Shown: positions 15,553 through 23,691 of the stretch, piece after piece
How the letters are laid out: every line of letters starts with the position of its first letter
Position numbering within the stretch: position 1 is the stretch's first letter
NCBI GenBank assembly: GCA_023474385.1
Contig: JAMCYB010000022.1
Coordinates: 1-39,053 of the forward strand
Direction of reading: 5' to 3'
Length of the DNA stretch: 39,053 nt
From: Candidatus Martarchaeota archaeon
GTDB lineage: Archaea; Micrarchaeota; Micrarchaeia; Micrarchaeales; Micrarchaeaceae
Position numbers and translations under genes: made by a program
Notes under the pieces: generated by a model
Seen by the model: only the letters and a program-made list of their open reading frames with translations
What the model was told of the DNA's origin: nothing
Database searches by the model: none

Positions 15553-17292
15553 TCATCTTTTCTTCTTTCTTACCAGGAAGTCCCCGATTACCATAGTCTT
15601 CGCTCCCGTATTCGCTAGCGTCCATAGGGCGTCCTTCGGGCTCATCACTATGGGCTTGCCGTGCTTGTTCAGGCTGGTGTTGAGTACGGCTCCAATTCCC
15701 GTCTTCTTCCTCACTTTCTTTATGACGCTTTCGTAGAGCTTGTTCTCGTCTACGAGTATCTGCGGCCTGGTTGTCTTGTCTATGTGCGAAGCCGCTATCA
15801 GGTCCTTGAACTTCTCGCCCCTGACAGAGTTTGCGCTCGTCATGAACTTGTTGGAATAGACGTAGTCGCTCAGAATCTTTTCCGCATCTTCCTCGAGTAT
15901 CGTGCTCGCGAACGGCTGATAGTATGGCCTCTTCTTTATTATTATGTTTATTATGTTTCTGTTCTCTTCCACGCTTGGCAGGGCCAGCACGCTCCTGTTT
16001 CCGAGTGCCCTCGGGCCGTACTCCATCCTGCCCTGGAACCACATGACTATCTCGTTGTCGTCGGCTACGAGGTCCGCTGTGTAGCTCGCCGGATCGCTTA
16101 TGCTTTCATAGCTTATCTCTCCCGCTTTGGCAGCGGTCTTGAGCTCCTTTTCTATCTCTTCGTCGCTGTACGCAGGTCCAAGGTACATATCGTTCACCTG
16201 CTTTGTGTTGAACTTACCGTTCAGCATGAAATCTATGTATGCTGCTGCGCCGTACGAAAGTCCGCCATCCCCCATGTTGGGGAATATGAACGTGTTCTTT
16301 ACCTCAGGCATGTGCTCCAGGAGCATGTTGACCTTTACGTTAGAGAAGAATCCTCCGGCCAGAGCTATGTTGTGTATTTTAGTGTCATCTATCCACTGCT
16401 TCACCAGCGCGACGACCTGCTCCTCTACGTGCTTCTGAATAGCGTAGGCAAATGATTCCCTGTCGTACTTCGCAAGTACGTGGTCCTTCAGGTATTCGGC
16501 CAGCAGCAGCTCGTTCCTGGTGCCCATCTTAGAGATCAGCTGCCTGGATCTGGTGTTATAGTAGCAATACTTTTCAAGCCCCGGTATCGAAGCCGGATAA
16601 GAATATGCTGCCAGGCTCATCAGCTTCCCCTCATCCTCTCCGTACCTCATGTCGCACGCCACGGTTGCGGCTCCGTAAAGTATGCCCAGGCTTGAGCTCG
16701 CCTTGAACGATGTCAGGCGCCTAAGCTCCCCGTTTTCACCTATGGACACACTGCCCGACAGCCCGTCACCGGCGCCGTCCAGAGTTATGACGAGCGCTTC
16801 CTTGAAGCCCGAAGCGTAGTACGCTGAAGCCGCGTGGGCGAGGTGATGCTCTACCACATATACCTTTTTCTCCGAGAGCTTGCTGCTTATTGTTGAGAGC
16901 CTGCTTTTTGTAACAGGAATGCTTATCGCGTTGCCCACGTACTTCCAGAGTGACTTGGGGTTCTGGTTCTGTATGAGCTTGTACGCCAGGTTTGAAAGGT
17001 GCATGCTGAACCTTGACGGCTTGGGCACCTCCCTTCTCCACAGCTTCCTCCTGCTTACGTCCCACGGTGGGTAGATCCTGGATATAAGCGCGTTGCCGCC
17101 TATCCAGCCCAGCGCGATAGCCTGAATTTCATCCTTAGCATCGTGCTCTATGTACCTTATTGAGTGATAAGGGAATCCAACGTCGTTCTTCAAGCCGGTG
17201 AAACGCTCCTCGTTTACAGCGAAGCTGACCTCGCCTTTCGACACTAGCGATGCGCCAGAATTTGCAGAATCGTTTATACCAAGAACACTCAT
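15553..17292 (-). CDS. NodU/CmcH-type carbamoyltransferase, right copy
   Basis: This 579-residue protein is the mirrored copy of the gene at 8093-9829, with the same domains: a TsaD-like N-terminal domain with EHHLAHAASAYY and LDGAGDGLSGS, and a C-terminal domain with GRMEYGPRALGNRS, RPYYQPFAS, TTRPQ and LNTSLNKHGKPIVMSP. I chose the ATG at 17292 because it matches the start of the left copy and is preceded by GAGGTG at good spacing; a longer frame would overlap the MEMO gene. The start lies 10 nt after the MEMO stop, so the two are co-transcribed. Codon choice differs from the left copy, for example more varied glycine and serine codons, which argues against a recent duplication. Confidence 0.93.
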   Translation of the reverse strand: MSVLGINDSANSGASLVSKGEVSFAVNEERFTGLKNDVGFPYHSIRYIEHDAKDEIQAIALGWIGGNALISRIYPPWDVSRRKLWRREVPKPSRFSMHLSNLAYKLIQNQNPKSLWKYVGNAISIPVTKSRLSTISSKLSEKKVYVVEHHLAHAASAYYASGFKEALVITLDGAGDGLSGSVSIGENGELRRLTSFKASSSLGILYGAATVACDMRYGEDEGKLMSLAAYSYPASIPGLEKYCYYNTRSRQLISKMGTRNELLLAEYLKDHVLAKYDRESFAYAIQKHVEEQVVALVKQWIDDTKIHNIALAGGFFSNVKVNMLLEHMPEVKNTFIFPNMGDGGLSYGAAAYIDFMLNGKFNTKQVNDMYLGPAYSDEEIEKELKTAAKAGEISYESISDPASYTADLVADDNEIVMWFQGRMEYGPRALGNRSVLALPSVEENRNIINIIIKKRPYYQPFASTILEEDAEKILSDYVYSNKFMTSANSVRGEKFKDLIAASHIDKTTRPQILVDENKLYESVIKKVRKKTGIGAVLNTSLNKHGKPIVMSPKDALWTLANTGAKTMVIGDFLVRKKKR

Positions 17293-17302
17293 TGTTTGCA
17301 CC

Positions 17303-18130
17303 TCACACAAACGCCAGAGAGGCGTACGCGACAACGCTTGAATAGTCTCCCGTTGTGTCTCCCGAATTCGAGTATTTCAGAAGTATCCCTTCGCGCGCAC
17401 CCTTGCTGCCCGCGTAGAGCATGGCTGTTGTTATAGGCCCGTATCCGCAGGCGCTGTCATTTAGTTCGTCAATTAACTTATTAAATCTTTTACTGTCAAG
17501 CTTGGCGAGTGCCTCGATAATCTTCATGTCCTTGCTCGCAGCTATTTTTGAGCTCTCGTAGTGGTTGAGGTCTGAACTCGCTATCACTGCTATTTTCCTG
17601 CCCGTGGCGCTCTCTGCCTTCAGGATCGCCTTGAAGAGCGCGTTGCTCGCTTCTTCTCCCTGGTCGCCCATGCAGACAAACGCAAATTTCACGTGCGGGG
17701 CAACGCTCTGGATGAAGGGCAACTGCACTTCTACTGAATGCTCGAATTTGTGAGCCGATTCGTCTATCTGTATCAGCCCAGAACTCTCGGCCAAAGCGCT
17801 GGAAAAATCCCTATCGTTCCTCGCTATCTGGAACGGGGTTTTCCAGTCATTCAGCGATACCGATATAGCTGTGCCGTAACCGGTATGGTTTGGGCCTATC
17901 ACAACAACAGTCTCCAGATCCTTCAGATTGCTCCTAAATGAGAGTGCTTTGTACGTGAACGCGGCGGTATTGCCTGAGTATATGTATCCAGCGTGCGGCG
18001 CTACGTACGAGTAGGCGTTTTTGATTGAGTTCTCGTCAATATCGGCTTTTTCGATCGAGTTTTCCACGAACGCGCGCAGCTCCTTCTTGCTCTCGGGGTA
18101 AAAGCTTCCTGCAACTGCTTCGCTCCTCAT
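17303..18130 (-). CDS. MEMO family protein, right copy
   Basis: This 275-residue protein is the mirrored copy of 7239-8081. It has AGSFYP at the N-terminus, PHAGYIYSGNTAAFTYKAL, GPNHTGYG, FEHSVEVQLPF, SSDLNHYES and ACGYGPI, so all the metal-pocket motifs are kept. It is directly upstream of the carbamoyltransferase, as in the left copy, and divergent from dinB, also as in the left copy. A GGTAGG ribosome site precedes the ATG. The role in archaea is unknown. AMMECR1, another member of the AmmeMemoRadiSam set, is nearby at 22900-23511. Confidence 0.9.
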   Translation of the reverse strand: MRSEAVAGSFYPESKKELRAFVENSIEKADIDENSIKNAYSYVAPHAGYIYSGNTAAFTYKALSFRSNLKDLETVVVIGPNHTGYGTAISVSLNDWKTPFQIARNDRDFSSALAESSGLIQIDESAHKFEHSVEVQLPFIQSVAPHVKFAFVCMGDQGEEASNALFKAILKAESATGRKIAVIASSDLNHYESSKIAASKDMKIIEALAKLDSKRFNKLIDELNDSACGYGPITTAMLYAGSKGAREGILLKYSNSGDTTGDYSSVVAYASLAFV

Positions 18131-18154
18131 CCTACCATTTAAGATATTTTTAAC

Positions 18155-18187
18155 CTCTAATTCTTAATTTTTAGCTCCTAATTCTTA
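18155..18187. repeat. Direct repeat in the MEMO-dinB divergent promoter region
   Basis: CTCTAATTCTTAA at 18155-18167 is repeated as CTCCTAATTCTTAA at 18174-18187, about two helical turns apart. It lies between the divergent right-copy MEMO and dinB starts, where an operator for a shared regulator would be expected. Confidence 0.35.
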
Positions 18188-18232
18188 AATATGAGTCTTC
18201 GGGTGTTTTGTGACTGGCATCGTGTGGTTTGA

Positions 18233-19288
18233 ATGCCAATAATTCATTTGGATATGGATTACTTTTTCGGAGCGTGCGAGGAGCTCAGGCACCCAGAGTT
18301 CAAGAGCAGGCCCCTTGTAGTTGGCACGTCCCCCGAGAAAGACAAAAATAGGGGCGTGGTGCAGACATGCAACTACGAAGCGAGGGCGTTCGGCATAAGG
18401 AGCGGGATGCCGACAGCACAGGCCTTCAAGCTGCACGCTGACCTTGTATACCTCCAGGAGGACTACGACTACTATGACGGCATGTCCAGGAAGGTGCACG
18501 ATCTGCTTAGGGGGTACAACTTTCCTATAGAGCAGATGAGTATAGACGAATTCGCGATAGATCTGGGAAGCATGGGCTACGAGGAGGCAGAGCGGCTATC
18601 TGGAGAGATCAAGGGTAGGATAAGGAAGGAGCTGGGACTGCCGTGCACTATAGGGATAAGCTGCGGTAAGGTGTTCGCAAAGATGGTGTGCGATGACGCG
18701 AAGCCTGATGGCCTGAAAACAGTTAGGGAGGATGAGGTAAGGGAGTTCCTCGGTGAGAAGGGTGTTGGCAAGCTGCCAGGAATAGGGAAGAAGACAGAGG
18801 AGCGGCTGCACGAGATTGGGATAGAAAAGATAGGAGATATCGCGAAAGCGAACGTTATAGAATTGATGGATAGGTTTGGTATATTCGGCAAAGAGATGTA
18901 CGAGCTGGCGAATGGGATAGACGAGAGCAAGGTTATAGAGAAGTACGACGTTCTTTCTATAGGGAGGGAGGCAACGCTCGACGAACCCACCAGGGATGCG
19001 GTCAAGATAAACTCAAAACTCTCGGAGCTTGCGCACACTGTTAAGGAAGAAGTTGACAAGAAAGGTTTCACGTTCAAGACCATAGGAGTAAAGGTAAGGT
19101 TCCAGGATTTCACCGAAAGGGTAAAGAGCAGAAGCCTTCAAAACTACTCAAACTCTGAAGAGCTGATGTACAGGATGGCGGTTGACATGATAGCCGCACT
19201 GATAGGCAGCAAAGAGGAATACGTCAGGAAAGTAGGTGTAAGGGTATCTTCGTTTTCAGGAGGCAAGGGCCAAAAAAGACTTTTCTGA
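18233..19288 (+). CDS. dinB: DNA polymerase IV (Y-family), right copy
   Basis: This 351-residue translesion polymerase is the mirrored copy of 6128-7177, at roughly 50 percent identity by eye, so it is the most diverged pair of the duplicated block. It keeps the catalytic carboxylates in HLDMDYFFGACEE and SIDEFAIDL, YEARAFGIRSGMP, and the helix-hairpin-helix LPGIGKKTEERLHEIG. It ends in GGKGQKRLF, whose last residues resemble a clamp-binding peptide. Its stop codon (19286-19288) abuts the stop of the convergent trxB with no intergenic base, whereas the left copy has an additional gene between them. Confidence 0.93.
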   Translation: MPIIHLDMDYFFGACEELRHPEFKSRPLVVGTSPEKDKNRGVVQTCNYEARAFGIRSGMPTAQAFKLHADLVYLQEDYDYYDGMSRKVHDLLRGYNFPIEQMSIDEFAIDLGSMGYEEAERLSGEIKGRIRKELGLPCTIGISCGKVFAKMVCDDAKPDGLKTVREDEVREFLGEKGVGKLPGIGKKTEERLHEIGIEKIGDIAKANVIELMDRFGIFGKEMYELANGIDESKVIEKYDVLSIGREATLDEPTRDAVKINSKLSELAHTVKEEVDKKGFTFKTIGVKVRFQDFTERVKSRSLQNYSNSEELMYRMAVDMIAALIGSKEEYVRKVGVRVSSFSGGKGQKRLF

Positions 19289-20209
19289 TCAGCCGCCAAG
19301 ACTCTGAAGGTACGTCCTGGCTTCGAGAGCGGCTTTTGCCCCGCTTCCGGCTGCGGTGATGGCCTGCCTGTATACGTGATCCGCGACGTCCCCCGCCACG
19401 AATATTCCAGGCAGTTCGGTCTTGACCTCGTCCTTAGTGATTATGTAGCCTTTGGCATCAAGCGGCAGCTTGCCGTTAAGGAAATCCGTATTTGGCTTGT
19501 ATCCAACCGCAACAAATACTCCGTCTATCTGCATCTCGGTCGTCCCGTTTGTGACAATGTTCTTTATCTTTACACCGGATACCCTCTTATCTCCCATTAT
19601 CTCCTCTACGGTAGAGTTCCAGATTACCTTTATCTTTGGGTTTGACAGCGCCTTGTCCTGCATTATCTTGCTCGCCCTGAACGCATCGCGCCTGTGTACT
19701 ATCGTCACGCTATTCGCGAACCTTGTCAGGAATACAGAATCCTCCATCGCCGTGTCTCCTCCACCGACTACTATCACGTTCTTGCCTTTGAAAAACGGTG
19801 CATCACAGGTTGCGCAGCTGCTCACGCCCCTTCCTATGAATTTTGACTCTGACTCTATACCGAGCCATTTAGCAGAAGCGCCTGTTGCTATGATTATAGA
19901 CCTGCCCTCGTATTCCTGTGATCCGACCTTTACTTTGTAAGGGCTTGACGAGAAGTCTATCTCGGTTACGTCGGCCTGCTCGAACCTTGTTCCGAATTTT
20001 TCGGCCTGTCGCTTCAGTTTGTCCATCAGCTCCGGGCCCTGAACTCCATCCGTAAATCCCGGGAAGTTATCGACCGTGGTGGTAAGCAGCAGCTGACCGC
20101 CTGCGTTGACGCCAGATATCACTAAGGGATTGAATCCGTCTCGGGCCGCGTACAGAGCCGCAGTAAGGCCCGCCGGGCCTCCACCAAGTATTATAATATT
20201 CTCCACCAT
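19289..20209 (-). CDS. trxB: Thioredoxin reductase, right copy
   Basis: This 306-residue flavoprotein is the mirrored copy of 4906-5847. FAD binding is shown by GGGPAG at residues 9-14 and GIFVAGDVAD. The redox pair is Cys132-Ala-Thr-Cys135, and the NADPH site has VVGGGDTAMED and HRRDAFRA. It starts at an ATG at 20209 and has no Cys-rich membrane protein behind it, unlike the left copy. It is divergent from the MBL gene, with 97 bp between starts containing TATA-like sequences. Confidence 0.95.
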   Translation of the reverse strand: MVENIIILGGGPAGLTAALYAARDGFNPLVISGVNAGGQLLLTTTVDNFPGFTDGVQGPELMDKLKRQAEKFGTRFEQADVTEIDFSSSPYKVKVGSQEYEGRSIIIATGASAKWLGIESESKFIGRGVSSCATCDAPFFKGKNVIVVGGGDTAMEDSVFLTRFANSVTIVHRRDAFRASKIMQDKALSNPKIKVIWNSTVEEIMGDKRVSGVKIKNIVTNGTTEMQIDGVFVAVGYKPNTDFLNGKLPLDAKGYIITKDEVKTELPGIFVAGDVADHVYRQAITAAGSGAKAALEARTYLQSLGG

Positions 20210-20306
20210 TTCAACCTACCTTTTACCAGACAAATAGGACGCATATTAAAGTGTAGAATAAGATATTTATATACTATTTCAGAAACTCATGTATTGAGGC
20301 GACCGG

Positions 20307-21335
20307 ATGTACACGCTGCAGGATTTCAGAATATCGCTCGACAGGAAGGAGGCGGGGTCTGATATCGACTTCATATCGCACGCACACTCGGACCACGTCG
20401 CGGCTGCAAAAAGCACAAAAAACGCCATTATGAGCGACGCGACCGCAGACCTGATAAAGGCGGCGTACGGAATAGGAATAGATGGCAAGCAGCTAAATAT
20501 CACGAAGGGGCTAAAACTGTTAAACGCGGGCCACATACTAGGCTCAAAGCAGCTTGTTGTAGAGGACGGCGGTGATGATGGAAGGGTAGTATACAGCGGG
20601 GACTTTCAGGTGAGCGAGAGCAGGGCTGCAGAAAGGATAGAAATCGAAAACGCAGATACGCTGGTCCTGGATTCAACATATCCGCAGAATGGAATTAAAT
20701 TTGATGATAGGGATATTGTAGAAAGGAAGATACTGGATTGGACAAAGGAGAAATTGGAGGAGGGGATAGTCATATTCAAAGCGTATTCTATCGGTAAAGC
20801 CCAGGAGCTGATAAAGATATTCAATGAGGAAGGCATATGTCCGGTAGTAAGCAAGAAGGTCTCGCACGTGAATAGGGTGTACAAAAAATACGGTGTTGAC
20901 CTGCAATATGTCTCCGCGTTTGAAGATGCAGACCATGAACCCGCAATAAAGGGAACGTTTGTAGGCATAACGGAAAAGAGCATTGACAAACTAAAACCCA
21001 AATTGGGACTGGTACACGATAAAAAAGTCTTCACCGCAGTAGCTACGGGATTTGCCAGTATATACAAGTTTAACTCCGATGCGCAGTTTGATCTAAGCGA
21101 CCACGCCGATTTCAGACAGAGGCTTGAATACATAGAGGGCGTATCGCCAAAGCGTATCTTCACATACGGAAAGGACGCAAGGGAACTCGCAAACAATCTC
21201 TCCAGAGCAGGATACCAAGCAAACGTTTACGAAGCAAAATCAGTTTTATGCAAGAGGTTGGTTGAGGAAACAATAGAACGGTCTAAAACCCCTAAGATAC
21301 ACGCGTCGAATAGGACCGCAGGAACTTTTGAGTAA
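20307..21335 (+). CDS. MBL-fold (beta-CASP-like) nuclease, right copy
   Basis: This 342-residue protein is the mirrored copy of 1061-2056. It has SHAHSDH near residue 25 for metal binding, the AGHILGSKQLVVE motif near 80, DSTYP near 125 and LSDHADF near 265. It is predicted to be an RNA-processing nuclease. The start MYTLQDFRISLDRKE matches the left copy. A TATA-like ATATTTATATACTA near 20262-20275 precedes the gene. It lies upstream of the polyprenyl synthase, as in the common archaeal isoprenoid cluster, but IPP isomerase is missing here and is found only in the left block. Confidence 0.87.
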   Translation: MYTLQDFRISLDRKEAGSDIDFISHAHSDHVAAAKSTKNAIMSDATADLIKAAYGIGIDGKQLNITKGLKLLNAGHILGSKQLVVEDGGDDGRVVYSGDFQVSESRAAERIEIENADTLVLDSTYPQNGIKFDDRDIVERKILDWTKEKLEEGIVIFKAYSIGKAQELIKIFNEEGICPVVSKKVSHVNRVYKKYGVDLQYVSAFEDADHEPAIKGTFVGITEKSIDKLKPKLGLVHDKKVFTAVATGFASIYKFNSDAQFDLSDHADFRQRLEYIEGVSPKRIFTYGKDARELANNLSRAGYQANVYEAKSVLCKRLVEETIERSKTPKIHASNRTAGTFE

Positions 21336-21565
21336 ATTCAAAAACCTCTTCCTCCGCTCAGGATCGGATAGTATGTTTGATTTAACCTATTTATGTAACC
21401 CGATGGGATGTTGAGTTATTTTGGCGTACGTACGTTTGCTGATTGACGAAGTAGATACAAAACCCTTAAGTATTACCAAATATAAAGCGACTATGATTTT
21501 AGAGGTAATGAGGAATCGATATCTTTGTTGGAATTTTGGCACATGTTGCTGCAGCGTATATTATA

Positions 21566-21578
21566 CTTTTATATTTAA
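21566..21578 (+). promoter_or_regulatory. TATA-box promoter of the polyprenyl synthase
   Basis: ACTTTTATATTTA lies about 30 nt upstream of the ATG at 21603 but only about 10 nt from the ATG at 21582. This indicates a leaderless or near-leaderless message starting at 21603. The remaining gap from 21336 holds no convincing gene. Confidence 0.5.
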
Positions 21579-21602
21579 CTGATGAAATACCACCGTGTTA
21601 GA

Positions 21603-22685
21603 ATGGACCATGATGATCTACCTATATCTAAAGAGGAGGATGTCCCTCGTAAGCCTAAAGGGCCGGCTACGTTCAAGGAGTTCATAGAAGAGCACAGGGA
21701 TATAGTAAGCACAAAAATACACGAATATGTGCCGGAAAAAGAGCACAATGCATACAGGATAATGCGTGACTACATAGATAGGCAGGGGAGTTATAGGCGC
21801 CCTGGCCTGGTCATGCTTACCGGGAAGCTTTTTGGTGCTGATGTAGAAGATTTAGTTTTGCCGGCCGCTGCACAACAACTATCCGAAGACTGGATACTCA
21901 TGCAGGACGATACCGAGGACGATTCCGATTTAAGGCGCGGGAAACCCGCAGCGCAGAAATTATATGGCTGGGTTCACACGATGAATGCGACCAATATAGG
22001 CCATATGGCGATGTGGCGCATGCTAAAAGGCTACATAGGGCAGGTCGGGTTTGAAAAGGGCAACAGGATGTATGAGAAGTTCTATGAGATGCTCACGTAC
22101 ACTGTTGAAGGCCAGCATATAGAGAACGACTTCATCCATTACACAAAGGACATTAAGAACGCAACAGAGGACCTTTACTACAGAATATGCGATAGCAAGA
22201 CGAGTTTCTATACGGTCTATGGTCCGATGCAGATAGGAGCCATAGCCGCTGGTCAGAGCGATAATGTGCTTGAAGCGCTCAAGGAGATAGGACAACCTGC
22301 GGGAGTAGCATTCCAGATAGCGGATGATATACTAGACATGACGGCTGATGAAAAAGTCTTCGGGAAGAAGAACTTTGGCGACCTTTACGAAGGCAAAATA
22401 ACACTTATGATATTGCACGCTTACAAGAATGCCACTCCTGAAGAGAAAGCGAAAATCGAGGCGATATACGCAAAGAAGCGCTCCGAGAAGACAGAGGAGG
22501 AGATAGTGTTTCTTAGGGATGTTATAGCTAAATACAAGGGTATAGAATACGCACAGGAAGTCGCCGAAGCGTATGGCCAGAAGGCGCGCGCAGCTCTTGA
22601 GAAGAATCGCAGCCTATTGCCTATGAACGGTCTTACGCCCATAATAGTATCCGCTCTGCAGGAACTCTACATAAGGAAGAAGTGA
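21603..22685 (+). CDS. Polyprenyl (geranylgeranyl-type) diphosphate synthase
   Basis: This 360-residue enzyme condenses IPP with allylic diphosphates to make the isoprenoid chains of archaeal lipids. The first aspartate-rich motif is DDTEDDSDLRRGKPA near residue 105, and the second is QIADDILD near 235, followed by KKNFGDLYEGKITL. The start was moved from 21582 to the ATG at 21603 because of the TATA element at 21566-21578. The product chain length cannot be read reliably. It is the natural pathway partner of Fni, which is encoded only in the left block. Confidence 0.9.
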   Translation: MDHDDLPISKEEDVPRKPKGPATFKEFIEEHRDIVSTKIHEYVPEKEHNAYRIMRDYIDRQGSYRRPGLVMLTGKLFGADVEDLVLPAAAQQLSEDWILMQDDTEDDSDLRRGKPAAQKLYGWVHTMNATNIGHMAMWRMLKGYIGQVGFEKGNRMYEKFYEMLTYTVEGQHIENDFIHYTKDIKNATEDLYYRICDSKTSFYTVYGPMQIGAIAAGQSDNVLEALKEIGQPAGVAFQIADDILDMTADEKVFGKKNFGDLYEGKITLMILHAYKNATPEEKAKIEAIYAKKRSEKTEEEIVFLRDVIAKYKGIEYAQEVAEAYGQKARAALEKNRSLLPMNGLTPIIVSALQELYIRKK

Positions 22686-22815
22686 TCATGCTGCTGTGTA
22701 CAACGATATACTCAGCGATTACGATCTGGGATTAATCCTTTTGAACATACTGCCGTTCGATAAGAGCAAAAACGGAGCAACGTTTGAATCCTTCTTATAC
22801 AATACCTATTAATAA

Positions 22816-22890
22816 TGGGCCCGCGGAGATTTGAACTCCGGACCTCTCGATTATCAGTCGAGCGCTCCAACCAGGCTAAGCTACGGGCCC
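22816..22890 (-). tRNA. tRNA-Ile (GAT)
   Basis: The acceptor stem pairs GGGCCCG with CGGGCCC, with discriminator A. The anticodon stem pairs CTCGA with TCGAG around CTGATAA, giving anticodon GAT. The T-stem is CGGAG/CTCCG with loop TTCAAAT. There is no intron and no encoded CCA. The 130 bp between the polyprenyl synthase and this tRNA hold nothing recognisable. Confidence 0.95.
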
Positions 22891-22899
22891 GCAAGAAGA

Positions 22900-23511
22900 C
22901 TATTCCAGTTTAACCTCTATAATCCTTCCGTTTGGCGTTTCCTCTCTGAAAACCTGGGTCTCAAACCGGTACAGGTTCACGTTCTGCTGCTTCCAGTAGT
23001 CCCTTGGGAGGCCAGCCTTGACGCACGTTTCCTCGAGGAAGCGCTTCTTATCCCACTTTTCCTCAACCGCCACTATTGGGAGAAGCAGTCCGCTGTATAG
23101 GCCGTACTCGATTATCAAACCGTCCCTCCCGACTTTTATGGCAGCGAGCCTCGCTCTCTCTCCCTTGCTTAGAAGCACGGGCTCTGACAGAACACTGACC
23201 TCGAAAGTCAGCTCGTTGAGCTCGTGGTGCGATACGGGCACGAACCTTGGGTCTTCTGTAGCTGCAGCTATCGCCGCATCTACTACAGTATTGCCTATGG
23301 CGCCTACCGCGCGTGGGAAACCTATACATCCTCGCAGGGTCTTTGTAGGATAGTATTCTATAGTGACGAACAGCCCGTACTTGTGCTTCAGGTCTCTGGT
23401 GTGCTGCTCCACCATGCTCCTGTTGAAGTGTGGGTTTCTTATGAACAGCTCGACAGCGCTTCTCGCTGCGGCTACAAGCTTGTTGCCGTCCTCGAGCGAA
23501 AGCACCTTCAT
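22900..23511 (-). CDS. AMMECR1 domain protein
   Basis: This 203-residue protein is an AMMECR1-family member (AmmeMemoRadiSam protein A type). The signature segment LRGCIGFPRAVGAIG lies near residue 80, followed by AATEDPRFVPV and ELTFEVSVLSEP. I chose the ATG at 23511 because a perfect GGTGAG ribosome site lies just upstream; the ATG at 23526 would include that site in the coding region. The function is unknown. In many genomes it occurs with MEMO and a radical SAM enzyme, and both MEMO copies are in this window, but no radical SAM gene is. Confidence 0.92.
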   Translation of the reverse strand: MKVLSLEDGNKLVAAARSAVELFIRNPHFNRSMVEQHTRDLKHKYGLFVTIEYYPTKTLRGCIGFPRAVGAIGNTVVDAAIAAATEDPRFVPVSHHELNELTFEVSVLSEPVLLSKGERARLAAIKVGRDGLIIEYGLYSGLLLPIVAVEEKWDKKRFLEETCVKAGLPRDYWKQQNVNLYRFETQVFREETPNGRIIEVKLE

Positions 23512-23596
23512 AATCTCACCAGGCATCCGTAGCCTTACAGGTATGAGAATTTGATATGAAATAAATAAATAGGTATGTAACTATAATTCCATGCAA

Positions 23597-23682
23597 GCCA
23601 GGATGGCAGAGCAGCTATGCGGCCGCCTGCAGAGCGGCATAGAGGGGTTCGACTCCTTTTGGCGAAAATCCCCTTCCTGGCT
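23597..23682 (+). tRNA. tRNA-Cys (GCA) with a 15-nt insertion in the T-loop
   Basis: The acceptor stem pairs GCCAGGA with TCCTGGC, with discriminator T, as usual for Cys. The anticodon stem GCCGC/GCGGC encloses CTGCAGA, giving anticodon GCA. The T-stem AGGGG/CCCCT (23643-23647 and 23670-23674) encloses 22 bases instead of 7. Removing 15 bases at about 23653-23667 leaves TTCGAAT; shifting by two leaves TTCAAAT. TTCG and CGAA at the ends of the insert can pair, as in a bulge-helix-bulge. This is best explained as a non-canonical intron. Confidence 0.85.
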
Positions 23683-23691
23683 TACAAATGC

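Larger units (their letters stand above)
15553..21335 (-). repeat. Right arm of a diverged inverted gene-block duplication
   Basis: The right arm holds carbamoyltransferase (-), MEMO (-), dinB (+), trxB (-) and MBL nuclease (+), the exact mirror image of the left arm at 1061-9829. It is more compact, with no extra genes between members. The two arms enclose 9830-15552, which includes rfcS, the M13 peptidase, tRNA-Pro and the AT-rich centre. Confidence 0.9.

Noticed and set aside
15661..16455. Plus-strand frame of 264 codons
   Set aside because: Antisense to the right carbamoyltransferase; the left copy gives a similar shadow frame, as expected from conserved coding sequence.
21490..21600. 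Short hydrophobic frame before the polyprenyl synthase
   Set aside because: The hydrophobic reading has a stop just upstream and no start codon, and it overlaps the TATA box at 21566-21578.
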